Below are positions 10,501-21,559 of a stretch of 64,000 nt of DNA, in pieces (within the stretch, counting starts at the first letter, position 1; each line of letters begins with the position of its first letter). Origin of the DNA: Notamacropus eugenii (lineage: Eukaryota; Chordata; Mammalia; Diprotodontia; Macropodidae). The notes below the pieces were generated by a model. It did no database searches, had not been told where the DNA came from, and was given only the letters and a program-made list of their open reading frames with translations. The position numbers and the translations under genes were made by a program. The stretch is taken from positions 260,921,008 through 260,985,007 of the forward strand of contig NC_092872.1 in NCBI RefSeq assembly GCF_028372415.1, written 5' to 3'.

Positions 10501-12064
10501 ATCAGATGCTTTTTTATAGTTAAAAAACAATAAGCAGTTGGGTATTGTATTTTCTTCATTTTTCTTTGCTTTTGTGGCTAATGGAGATAAACAATATCGA
10601 GGAAATGTACCTTTGGAGAAGGAAGTATGCTGGTTATATAGTGACAGTGAAGGTGGGAAGAGGAACATCAGAGTTTCCCACTGAAACCTATGACCTTTTT
10701 AAAGATGTGGCAACAAAATCTTCTTCATATTGGATGACTTCTTTGTGAAGGGTATATAGAATGTCTTGGGCAAGAATTGGGCAGGAAGCTAGGCATGAAC
10801 AAGATGTGATTTGTGCTGATGGAAGGAGCCCAGCCACATCAACAGTTCCTGCTCGTTGGGGAAGTATAAAGACGTGTCATACTTGAGAAAAAAATAATTC
10901 TTTTAGCAATAATTTTAGTTAATTCCCTGATCACTTAAATATCTGTTCCCTCTCCATCTTCTTTTTCAAAGACCCTTGGCAGTGAGGAATGAAGATCAGA
11001 GAAACTAAATTACTGGATGTTTTAAAATTGCTTTCTAAATATATCCTGGTTTCTGAACATGTCCAGCCATAATGCTAGAGTCACTCAGGATAGGATTCTA
11101 CTTAATTAGAATTTAGCACCAGTATGAGAAAGAAGAAGCTCCTGGAAAGGAAACAGGCAGGTTTTTAGCTCAGCACCAGAACTGAGTTTTTAAAGGAATT
11201 AGACATCACTGTGAATGTTTAGGGGCTGGAAAGTGGGGAGAAGTGCCAAGTCCTTTTATTTATCACTGTTGTGTCCCTTTGAGGATCACAGCGATAGCTT
11301 ATTATATGCTAAATACACTTTTCCTGTGACCTAAAATGAGTTTCCATTTTGAACATTCTTAGGTACCATGAAAACAGGGTAATTGGTAATTGATTTTTGA
11401 TACAAACATTACAAGTCACAAGTCCTAATTCATGTGTTTCCTTTTGACATCTTAGGAAGACCAAAAATGCACATCCATTGTCATTTGTTGTTAACTTTCT
11501 GGACTATATGTAGGATAGTATGCTTCCATTTCATCCTTCTTTCTGTAACTTTTTTTTTTTTTTTAACAAAAGGATCTTAACTATTTTTTACCTATTTCCC
11601 TTTTTCAGTTTAAATTCTAACAGGCAAATTGACTTTATCTGTCCTTTTAAATTTGTGATGTGTTACGTTTTTTATTCTACTTCATCTCTTCAAGAATCAT
11701 TGCTTGAGAGCTGATGATACACAGACCTAGTGGAAGTGTGTCCTTCTTACTACCCTCTAAGAGTTTCATCCTTGACTCATTTTACATACGATTAACTAAG
11801 ACATGCAGTTCTAGATAATCCTGTTTGTATTGCTGCTCATATTTTGTGATGTATCTTTTGTAATAAACATTGTTTGATAATCACTTTTTTAAACACATTA
11901 TACAGAGCCTGAATCTGTTGAAATATTCAGATAGTAGGTTGAAGAATGCCCCTTTACTTAGGTGAAGAGTATATCTTCATAATGTCATAGAACAACTTCT
12001 TTTCTTTAGCATTTTAGTTCCTCGTTGTTCACTTGAATTTACATAAAAACTGAAATTGACATAC
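10501..12064 (+). other. Intron 2 stretch, nothing recognised
   Basis: AT-rich. A 13-17 base T run lies near 11550. Small plus-strand frames at 10545-10748 and 11520-11714 show no domain. Confidence 0.5.
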
Positions 12065-13308
12065 AATGAAATGTTTGCCTGGGTTCTGGATAGTGGAAAA
12101 TGCTCTCATGTCTTCCCAGTCACCAATGGAGTGAAACAGGGCTGTGTGCTTGCTTTTTAGCATGATGTTTTCAGCCATGTTGTCAAGTGCTTTTAATGAG
12201 GATGAACACGGCATCAAGGTCAGCTACCATACTGATTGTAAGTTTTTCAGTTTGAAAAGGTTACAAGACCAAAGTGGAGGGAGTGTTGGTGCATGATTTT
12301 CTGTTTGCAGATGATTGTGCACTCAGTGTAGCCTCTGAAGCTGAGATGCAACAAAGTATGGATCAGTTCTCTGCTGCCTGTGCTAATTTTGGCCTAATAA
12401 TTAACACCAAGAAAACATGAGTGCTCCATCAGCCACCACCACACCATTCATACATGGAACCATCGGTTACAACAAAAGGAGAAGTTTTGAATGCTGTGGA
12501 TAAGTTCACTTACCTTGGTAGTGTACTTTCCAGGTATGTACACATTTGATAATGAGGTTGACATTGCCAGAGCTAGCTTAGTGTTTGGGGGCTCCGAAGA
12601 AAAGTTTGGGAGAAAAGAGGTATTAGACTGACTACCAAACTGAAGGTCTACAGAGCCATTGTGCTGACCTCATTGTTGTATGCCTGAGAAGCATGGACAG
12701 TCTACCAGCGCCATACCAGGAAACTGAATCACTTCCATCTGAACTGTCTTAGGAAAATTCTGAAGATCACCTGGCAGGATAAGGTACCACCCACTGAGGT
12801 CTTTGCTCGAACTAAATTGCCAGGTATTCAAACTATGCTTAAGACACTGCAACTCCAATGGGCTGGCCATGTTGTTTAAATACAAAATGTTGGCAAAAAG
12901 TTGTTCACTTGCCAAAAAGACTGTTTTATGGAGAACTTGCATGGGGCAGGTGATCATGTGGTGGCCAGAAGAAGTGATACAAGGATACTCTCAAGAACTT
13001 TGGATTTGATTGTGTGACATGAAAGACATTGGCACAGGACTGCTCAACATGGTGTGCCCACATCAGCAAAGGTGCTGTGCTGTATGAGCAAAGCAGAATT
13101 GAAACAACACAAAGTAAATGTAGGTTGCACAGATTTGTAATAACCATCCTAAATGTTCACATGGACTATCTGTGCCCAATCTGTGGTAGAGCATTCAGAG
13201 CTCATATTGGTTTGATTATCCACAGTTGTACGCATTGAAACTTCCCTTTATCATGGTGATGTCATTTTGGTCCTCTTCGAGAACGAAGGACAACAACCAA
13301 CCAACATA
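12065..13308 (+). mobile_element. RTE-clade LINE, 5'-truncated, with reverse transcriptase and zinc-finger tail
   Basis: Conceptual translation in shifting frames gives the RTE reverse transcriptase order. VTNGVKQGC appears near 12120. FADDCALSV (the catalytic DD of the palm) is near 12303 and continues to INTKKT. FTYLGSVLS is near 12505-12530. A stretch resembling the LRW-AGHVV block lies near 12850. The frame then reopens at 13029 and ends in a C2H2 finger (13173-13235). The 3' end is the tail ggtcctcttcgagaacgaag plus caacaaccaaccaa, also typical of RTE. Several stops and shifts make it inactive; the endonuclease and first part of the transcriptase are missing. Confidence 0.8.
13173..13235 (+). 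pseudogene. C2H2 zinc finger at the C-terminus of the RTE ORF
   Basis: Residues follow C-x2-C-x12-H-x3-H exactly (CPIC, then HSCTH), and the frame ends in a stop two bases after the last His codon. RTE-type ORFs in marsupials commonly end this way, as I recall. Despite decay elsewhere, all four ligands are preserved here. Confidence 0.6.
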
Positions 13309-14579
13309 AAAACTAAAAGTTACCAAATTTTGTCATTTTATTGATATTAACCCATTTCTTTGTATACATTCAAAGGGAAAACTATTTTTCTCTCTGATAA
13401 TGATTCTTAAAGCAACGAGATTGTCTAAAATAAGTACTTGAGTGTGAACTAGCATTATTTCAGTATGATCTACTTTAGAACTTTCATTCTCTGAGTGCCT
13501 AACAGGAGACACTTTGGATTAGCACTGCCATGAAGAGGTAAAGACCAAATCTATCTGAACTCAGCTCAGCTGTACAGTTGAGATCTGGAGATATTTCCAT
13601 TGATGCCACAGGGTGTGACTTTTCTTTTTCCAGAATCCCCCAAAAACCTGGTGTCTGATTTCAGGTCACTTATATACATCCTTGTCCCACAGGAGCAATT
13701 CCTCCCCTATCTTTTTTGCTTTGGTATCTATATTGATAAGACATTGATGATCTTTAAATGAAGAAATTTCACTCATTCAAAATTTTTACAAATAATTGCA
13801 ATTACCATTAGGATATCTCTGGGGAAAAATCAGCTTTAGTTAAAGAGTACTCTAATTTCCCAATCATTCCATATCTTTTTCATATGACCAAAGTGAAATT
13901 AGACTTAAAACTAAGAGAACAAGTTCTTATCATCTAGATACCCCAGTATATTGTACATACTTCCCCAGGAAGAGAAGAATATGAAGACTTTTTAAAAAAG
14001 AAATTAATGAAAAAATTATGTTGTCTAGAGCAGACTCTCTTATCAGAAATCTCATACTTTTAGAGTAGTAAATAAGAAATAGCATGTCCAGAGCAGAAAA
14101 AAATCTTCATAATGGGAATGAATGGAGAAAGATATCTATTAGATATGTAATAATACTTTATTTTTTAGAGGACTCTACATCTGAAGAATTTCTAGAGCAT
14201 TACCGATTAACTCATGGTTCCTTACAAAATGCATGTGGCATAAGTAGCAAGAATTTTCTGTACCTTAGGGAATATATCTACAGAGAAATGGAGACACAGA
14301 TTGCTAAACCTGTCATATATTAGTAGCTGGTTGTGAAAAAGAAGCAGTGAAACCTAAGACCTTGAGCCTACCAGTGTCTTACTTTAATCACTACATTATA
14401 TGCTTGTTTTGAATTTAAGTTCATATCATCTGTTTGAACCAGAGCTCAGATATCCTGCTATCTTTCTGGTTATTATTATAGTTGTCATTTTGCCTGTATG
14501 TAATAGTAAGAGGTTTACTTTCTGATATCAAGTTAACCTTGAGAAAACCCTTTGAGGTATAGGATCCCTAGTAGGATCT
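13309..14579 (+). other. Intron 2 stretch, nothing firmly recognised
   Basis: Contains a 79-codon plus-strand frame (14084-14323) with the phrase EEFLEHYRLTHGSLQNAC, which loosely recalls the N-terminal part of PIF/Harbinger transposases. The match is too short to annotate. Confidence 0.4.
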
Positions 14580-14745
14580 AGCTCTGAAAGGAACCCCTGA
14601 GATCATCAGATCTAACCTCCTCTTTTTACAGATCAGAAAATTAAGATCCACAGGGTAAAGTAACTGGTACAAGATGGTATCAGATGAATGTTTGAAACCA
14701 ACTTGTGTAATGCTCAATCTTTGCCCCTTCATCTGTGAACTTTAC
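14580..14745 (-). repeat. MIR-type SINE fragment
   Basis: On + it reads ccctgagatcatcagatcta, ctctttttacagatcagaaa, then gtaaagtaactggtac. Diverged. Confidence 0.5.
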
Positions 14746-16479
14746 AATTCTCTAATGTTTCTCTCTCTCCCCCGCCCCCTCTCCCCAAGGGCTGGTCATC
14801 CATTGACTAGCTGATGCTCTAGGGTTGGTGTTGGTTACTCTTACAATTTGAGTATGGTTATACATTGCCACAGTGGGTTGTGCACGTTGAGGCTGCTTTG
14901 GTGCCACAGCTGTACAGTTGCTCCTTTGATTCTGAGTGGTTTTCTCATTTGAAACATTTAAACTATGCTAGCATAGGAGCAATAGACAAAGGACCTGAGT
15001 GGACTCTCGAGTCGTGTTGACTTTTCTGCCAAGGATCATGTTATTCTGTTTCTTTGTCCATGTATTTTTAACCCATTTGGAAGAATGAAAGATACCATTC
15101 CTAAAGGAATAGGAAGCATATGGGCAGTTTGAACAGTCAGCAAGAGTTCCTGTTGCAAATAGCAGGTCAGGTTGGTTTCTGTTGAAAAGAAATGACCTGC
15201 TTGAGTTCTTTCCAATTATGGATCCTTCTCTATGTCTCTGAGACTTGCTGTAATTAATAAAAGTGCAGAGTAGTATTTGTAAAGACAAAATTTAAATGAT
15301 AATTTCCATATACTTCTTGTTAATGATGTGCAATTTGATGTGATTTTTTTCCCCTTTTAAAATATTACTTTGAAGAAGTAATACAGATTAAGAGGGAAGG
15401 GCACACAGTGAATTCCAGAGGCAGTAGATTTAAGTGCTCATAAGACAGATATTTCAAGCAGCTATCTCTTGAACTCATAGCAGTTTCATGAAACACATAC
15501 TAAAGAAAGGTTGTAGTCTCTCTCATTCTGGAGCTTGCAGTTTAATAGAAGAAATGATAGTATAGGCAACAGAAATATATGCATATAAATATAAACGTGC
15601 ATACTGTAGTGTTAGGGATTATGTGAATAGTTTGAAAAATATGAGTTATGTTAATGAGGGAAATTTCCTTCAGAGACTTCATTTTGGATTTTTAAAAATC
15701 ATTTTTAAAAAAGCATTAAGGAAATCTGATTCCATATTGAATTTTGGTGGTATCATGCAAGTTCAAAATAAAAATCTGTGTAATATATGAGTATATGAAG
15801 AATTTATAAAATTATATTAAATGGTGAAAATTCTAGAAGTTATTAAAATGATTATTTGGGCAATAATTTTAATTTTCATATAATTACTCTTTTTTTTCTT
15901 CCATTTCTGACATGGTAAACCTTTGTTATGGGACTCTGCTACTTAGTTCTCTTTGGACTAAAAAAAAGAAAACATGGCTTATTCCAAAGATATTGGATGG
16001 TATTTTGTATATATTGGAGCTTTTAAGTAGCTAAATTATTTAACAAATCATTTCACTCATTTTTTGAATTGTACATGGCTAGGTTTTATGATTTTGCTGG
16101 GCATCAGTAATATTCTGCATTTGGAATCAGTTTTTAATTTTATCAAACTACCAAGAACAATAATATGAAGTAATTCCACGTGGTTTTTATGTATGCAGTG
16201 GTGTACAGATTACTTGGGACAAGGAAGAAATTTGATATGATTTAATTTTGTGACTAACAGCCATGCATCGTCCTTTTACTTTTCACTGCCCAGAGGGTTT
16301 GACCTTAACCTTCTGAAACCAGGTTGAGCTACTTTCCTCACCTTCATTTACTTTTGTCACTAGTGTTGGATTTTGTGCAATATACAGGGGTTTCTTTGTT
16401 CTCTCTTGTTGTACTTTAAATTCTGTACCTTTTGAGAATGTATGTTATGCCAGTGGAACATACAAAGGTTGTAACTCTT
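14746..16479 (+). other. Intron 2 stretch, nothing recognised
   Basis: A 106-codon minus-strand frame (14968-15288) has no domain I recognise. Otherwise AT-rich intron with no clear repeat. Confidence 0.5.
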
Positions 16480-17375
16480 CAAGAGCTATTAATGACTGTT
16501 TGAGGTATTGTAATAGCTATTGGTTTGGAAGGTTCAGTTTTAAGGATCTGCAAGCCCACAATGAAAAAAGAATCAGTTGTGCTGAAAGGCACAATCAAGG
16601 GCACTTGAAAACTAAAAAAAGAGGCAAGAACTGATAAATTGTTGATATAAAATAACCTAATTAATCCTCAGAAAACAAACAAAAACTTCCAAGAGGGATC
16701 TGGAAATTGGAGGGGTTGTTATTTAATCTTGTATAGTGTGATGTAGGCTTCTTGTGAGGTGGAAAAATAACTACTAACCATTGCTGTGAAGGTAAAGCAC
16801 TTGTCATTGATGAGATGAGACAAATATTGAAGTGCTTAAAGGTTGGGAAATAGCAATTTTTACTGATGAAATGCATTTTGTTTCAAGGCCATATGGGAAG
16901 CATTGTCAGAAACAGTTCAGATGAGCTGTTCCAGGGTTCTTCATCACAATGTAAAATATCCATCCAAAAATTGTTTGGGAATTTTGTTTTACTTCCAGGG
17001 GTCTGAAAGTCTCGACCCCATTGAGGAAATAATGAACTCAGAAGCCACATTGTTTTAGAATCACAAAAATTCCCCAAAGAGAAATAGAATATTATAGCAC
17101 AACCTTACACCATGCCACAAATCACAAAAGGCAGAAATTTAATGAAGCGATGGTGATAAACATACTTTCAAATGGCCTGGGAATTCATCTGATTTAAATC
17201 CCTTTACAGCCTATGTGCTAAAAATCAAGGCTAGACTTGGAAAAATCGACTGTCAAGGGTATGCTTAGTATCCAGTGTTAAGTATGGTTTCACATTGAAA
17301 ATATCAATAGGTAATCACAAACGAACTTGCATGTGGTACCTAAAGTGTTCGTAATCTATATGGAAGTTTACATTT
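16480..17375 (+). mobile_element. Tc1-like transposase relic
   Basis: Broken + frames recall a Tc1/mariner transposase. ILFTDEMHF near 16855 matches the (L)F-DE-F block holding the first catalytic Asp. A decayed region near 17160-17220 (WPGNSPDLNP-like at DNA level, with an internal stop) is followed by a piece reading KSRLDLEKSTVK. Near 17270-17330 remnants resemble the block before the C-terminus. Terminal repeats were not located. It could be another IS630-Tc1-mariner subfamily. Confidence 0.5.
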
Positions 17376-17854
17376 TATAACAGTCAGACAAAGGGAGGAG
17401 AAAGTACCAGAAATCTCTACCTAATGGGGTATGGCATGGGAGGGGGAAAGGTACAGTAAAGATTGGGAAAGGGACAAAGCTTGTTCTGAAAGGGAGGAAT
17501 AAGGCAATGGCAAAAGTCATCTTCTTTTCCTTTGGATAGGATGGTCCACATATCTGCAGGGGTCTCGGCTGCACAAGCAGTTTCTCTGCCCAGCCCAGAC
17601 TGGCTCCTGTCTTGGCTCCCAAGGACACACGGAGTTCAGCTTGGGATGCAAATGACACGTTATGTAAGTTTAGAGTGGGACTTTGTCCTTAACACATTCT
17701 GGGCTTCCTGTGTACTCTGTCTGGGTCCTTTGCTTTTGGAAAATATGGCAACTCAAAAAGACAAGTTCAGGGGATCGCATAATATTCCTTAACAAAAAAT
17801 TAAAGAATGTATGTCAGAATCTTGTGAACTTAATGCTGAATTGAGTAAAACCTA

Positions 17855-18095
17855 GGGGTAGCTAGGTAGTGAAATAGAAGACTGGGCCTGGAGTCAGGAC
17901 GACTTGAGTTCTGACCTTGACTAACTTTGTGACCCTGGGAAAGTCACTTAACCTCTACTTGTCTCAGGTTCCTTATCTGTAAAACAAAGATAATAAGAGC
18001 TTCTCTCAAGGCTGTTGTAAAAATCAGATGAGATAATATTTGTAAAGTGCATACCATAGGTACCATATAAATGTTAGTTGTTGTTATAACAAGTA
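17855..18095 (+). repeat. MIR/THER1-type SINE, near full length
   Basis: Shows gggcctggagtcaggacgac, gtgaccctgggaaagtcact, gttccttatctgtaaaacaa, then gagataatatttgtaaagtg. Sense orientation. Confidence 0.75.
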
Positions 18096-18654
18096 ATTGC
18101 AGCAAAAGGATTAAAGTTTTTTTAAGATGTAAAAGCTAATTTTTATTAAGTCAATAAATTGATCTTATTTTGTCCCCATTTTTACAAAACGGTGTATATA
18201 CCTTAGTTTTGCATGTTAATTGATGGCTTACAGTTCACTTAGCAAATATTTAATGAATTTCTGCTGTGAACTGGACTGATAAAAAGATGAAGGAAATATG
18301 TTTCCATTTCTTCTTGAAGCTTACAGTATGGTTGTGTCTATTGAGAAATGAATTGCTATAGAGGGAATAGTATATTTAAAGATGGAAGAATTAGGATATA
18401 CTTGGGAAACAGTAGATAGTCTAACTTAACTAGAATATGGTATGCATATAAGGAGTACTGTGAAATAACTGGAGAGGTATGTTGGGGCTAGCTAATGAAG
18501 ATCCTTGAAAACCAAAATTGGCACAGACTGGATTATATTCAGTTGGCAGTGGGAAGTTATTAAAGGGTTTTGAGTTAGGAAGTGAAGATGACTCAAATTT
18601 CAGATTAGGAGATGAGAAAGATGTTGATATCAACCATTGACAGGAATAGTCAAG

Positions 18655-18918
18655 TCCATAGACTTGTAGGATATTAGAGCTAGAGGGTTCTTCTAGTTTT
18701 AATATAATTTTAAAGATGAGAAAGTGAAGACCCCAGAGATCAAGTTTATTTTACCCAGTGTTACACAGATTAGTACAGAGTTAGAACTAGAAATCAGTTC
18801 TCTGGACTCCACATGCATTGTTCTTTCTACTCTTCCAAATGGATTCTGTACTAGAGTCATAGGATTTTAGATTTGGGATTGGAAGGGACCTCAGGACATC
18901 TAGTACAACCCCTTCTTT
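18655..18918 (-). repeat. Two MIR-type fragments, the second cut by an L1
   Basis: 18660-18840 carries atattagagctagagggttc, agatgagaaagtgaagaccc, then a decayed cacacagc-like stretch. 18855-18918 starts again with ataggattttagatttgg and stops abruptly where L1 sequence begins. Confidence 0.55.
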
Positions 18919-18919
18919 T

Positions 18920-19375
18920 AAAAGAATATTCAGTTTTATTTTCAGTTCTGAATTCTCCTTTGTTCTACCCCTGCCCCATCCACTGAGAAGTCAAAAAAAC
19001 CAAAATCCATTAGGATATCTGCATATCTATAGTCATGCAAAACAGATTCCCATATTGTATGTATCCAAAAAATAAAAATAAAAACAAAGAAGAAAATAAA
19101 TCTTATTCTGCCTTCTGAGTCTATTAGCTCTCTATCTAGAGAGAGAAAGAGTGTTTGATCATAAGTTCTTGGGAGCTGTGGTGGTCATTTTTATCAGTCT
19201 TTGCAATATTGTTACTTTATAAATTATTTTCTTGGTTGTGCTCACTTCACTTTGCATCATTTCATATAGGTCTTCCCAGGTTTATCTGAAACTACCCTCT
19301 GTCGTCATTTCTTATAATACAGTGGTCTTCCATCACAATCATATACCACAATAATTAGTGAAGGATACAAAATAT
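18920..19375 (-). mobile_element. L1 3' end (ORF2 end plus 3'UTR), 5'-truncated
   Basis: The segment 19225-19375 aligns by eye with the ORF2 C-terminal segment of the full-length L1 at 51800-51960 (catttcatataggtcttccc, then tcatttcttataatacagtg, then atcatataccac). Sequence to the left would be 3'UTR. Older than the full-length copy. Confidence 0.6.
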
Positions 19376-20734
19376 TCTTGTGCTGAAATTGCGTGGTAAA
19401 CCTTGTAAGTCCTATAGCACTTCAGATAATATAAATTAGGACTTTATTTTTAATGAATGTTTAGGACATTGGATTGAATCTGTACTGAATTCTGATCATA
19501 AAGCATAATTTTTATGAATAAGTTCCTGATATTTTGTTTACTTAGAGTGTTTTTTTTTCTTAAAAATTAAATATGTAGCATCTTCAAAACACAACCCTTA
19601 AAATATAGTAATATGAACTTTCTTTGGATGCTGGACTGCTAGAAATTAGGTATATTAACCACAGTTACAACAAAAGGATTTAAAAGATTTTAAACAGATT
19701 TTTGTGTAGACTTTAGAACCTTAAGGCAAAACAGGTCTCTTATTTACTGTTGTTTTCTTTTCTTCAAATCTTTAAAAAAGTCTTTTGGTGTATAGAATTA
19801 TAAATCACAAACTCTGTTTCCTCCAGTGACTCACTGAGTTGTTTCAGAGATGTTCTTCTTTTCTGTGCTATCTAAAATAGGAAGAGAAATACGTGCTTCA
19901 TCTTACAAGACTGTGGTGAGCTTCATTTAATGCTTTCACAAACCTTTGACACCTACAGATAAAAGGGTGGAAATAGCATCATAATATGTATATTGCTTCC
20001 CAAACACCTCTTTTATAGTTTTGAACAGGACAACAATTTTCATAAGCTGCTCTTTGGCCTATTATTATAGGTCAGGAGCATCATTTTTGTATACAAAAGA
20101 CAACATTATTAATGTTGGTGTTTTTTTCTTTTATAAGTCTCAGAATCTCTAGGGGCTGTGTAGCAGCGTAATGTACTGGGAAGAGCCCTTGATTTAGTGT
20201 AAGGGAAACTGAGAGGAAGTTCTTGATCTTGAACCCAGTGCCTTACAGGCTCACCTCATCTTCGAGGCTCCCTCTGGGGCCCCTAACTTAACTCTTGGGC
20301 TGTTGGGGATTCACATGTGTAGGTAATGTGCCCAAGCACATTTATAGGGTGAGTTGTCCTTGCTCGCCAACCTTGTATCTCATTTCTCATCTTTCATTTT
20401 ACTCTCCAAATCATTTGTAAAGTTTAGACCTAGAGGGGCAAAACAAATAATCTACTGATCCAGGAAATAGCAATGATAGCCAGGACTTTGTCATTTATTG
20501 TCTCTTTATTGCATACTGCAGATTTAGGCTGTCTTCATTTCCTAAATACATGCATTATTCAGATGAGCTGGGATTGATGACTTGGCACCTAATGACAGGC
20601 TTTCAGCAGTCCTCTGCTGTACTGATTCTAAGCTTGTCCACCCTTGTATGCTTTTTCCATTATGACTGGATGAACCAGGAAAACCCCACAGCTTGATAGG
20701 CACTAATGATAATTATGATGAATGTGAAAATATT
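19376..20734 (+). other. Intron 2 stretch with one weak MIR fragment
   Basis: Mostly unrecognised AT-rich sequence. Near 20160-20245 a short sense piece (agcagcgtaatgtactggga) looks like the start of a MIR-type SINE. No gene seen. Confidence 0.4.
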
Positions 20735-21003
20735 GACAACTGATATTTATAGAGCATGTTAAAATTTGCAGTATACTTAACATACACACACATAAACATA
20801 CAGATCTCATTTCATTGTCAATAATCTTCTGAAGTAGGTATAGCAGACATTATTATCCTCATCTTACAGATTAGTGTACTGAGGGAGGTCCACAGAGATT
20901 AATTCCCATAGTTGCAAAGCAAGTAGATGTTAGAAGGATTCAAAAACAGATTTTCCTGGCTTCCAGTTCAGTTGTCTAGCTATCATGCCATGATGCCTGC
21001 CTC
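20735..21003 (-). repeat. MIR/THER1-type SINE
   Basis: On + it shows actgatatttatagagcatg, attatcctcatcttacagat, gttgcaaagcaagtagatg, then gatttctcctggcttcc-like text. Diverged, nearly full length. Confidence 0.55.
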
Positions 21004-21559
21004 TCAGTGATTTCAGAGTCTCTAGACTGTGAATTTATGTCACAGTATATCAACATTCTTCACTGTTGTTTTTGGAGATTATATGCTATCAAATGTGCCA
21101 TCAAGATGAAATACTTGCGATCAGGGCATTGTAATAGATGACTTTTATATACCCTTCCTATTCTAGATCTATTATCCTGTAAATATTGCCATGATCATTC
21201 TTGGATTTTGTAGTTACAACTATTTTATTATCATAGTAATTAGTAGGGATGATGCAGAATGGCAGATAATTTGTAAATATTCAAAACCCCCCCAAAAGTA
21301 TAAATCTTTATGTTTAAAGCTTTTGAAATTCTCTACTTTCTTCTGAGATGGCTGCAGTATTTTGAGTCCTCTGTTTACTTCTTGGGTTGTTCCTTCCTTT
21401 TCTTTCATTGGGACAACTTTTCCCTCTCCTTCATTGGGACACATTTTCTCTCCTATCCCCTACATTCCCTGTGGGCATGAACATCTAGCAGCTCTGTTCT
21501 TCAGCTTTGTTTTACAGTTATTCGATATTGTGGGCTCCTTGAGGGCTAGCCTGCATGTA

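Noticed and set aside
14084..14323. Possible PIF/Harbinger transposase fragment (EEFLEHYRLTHGSLQ)
   Set aside because: Only some fifteen residues are suggestive, with no catalytic block or neighbouring frames; chance is as likely.
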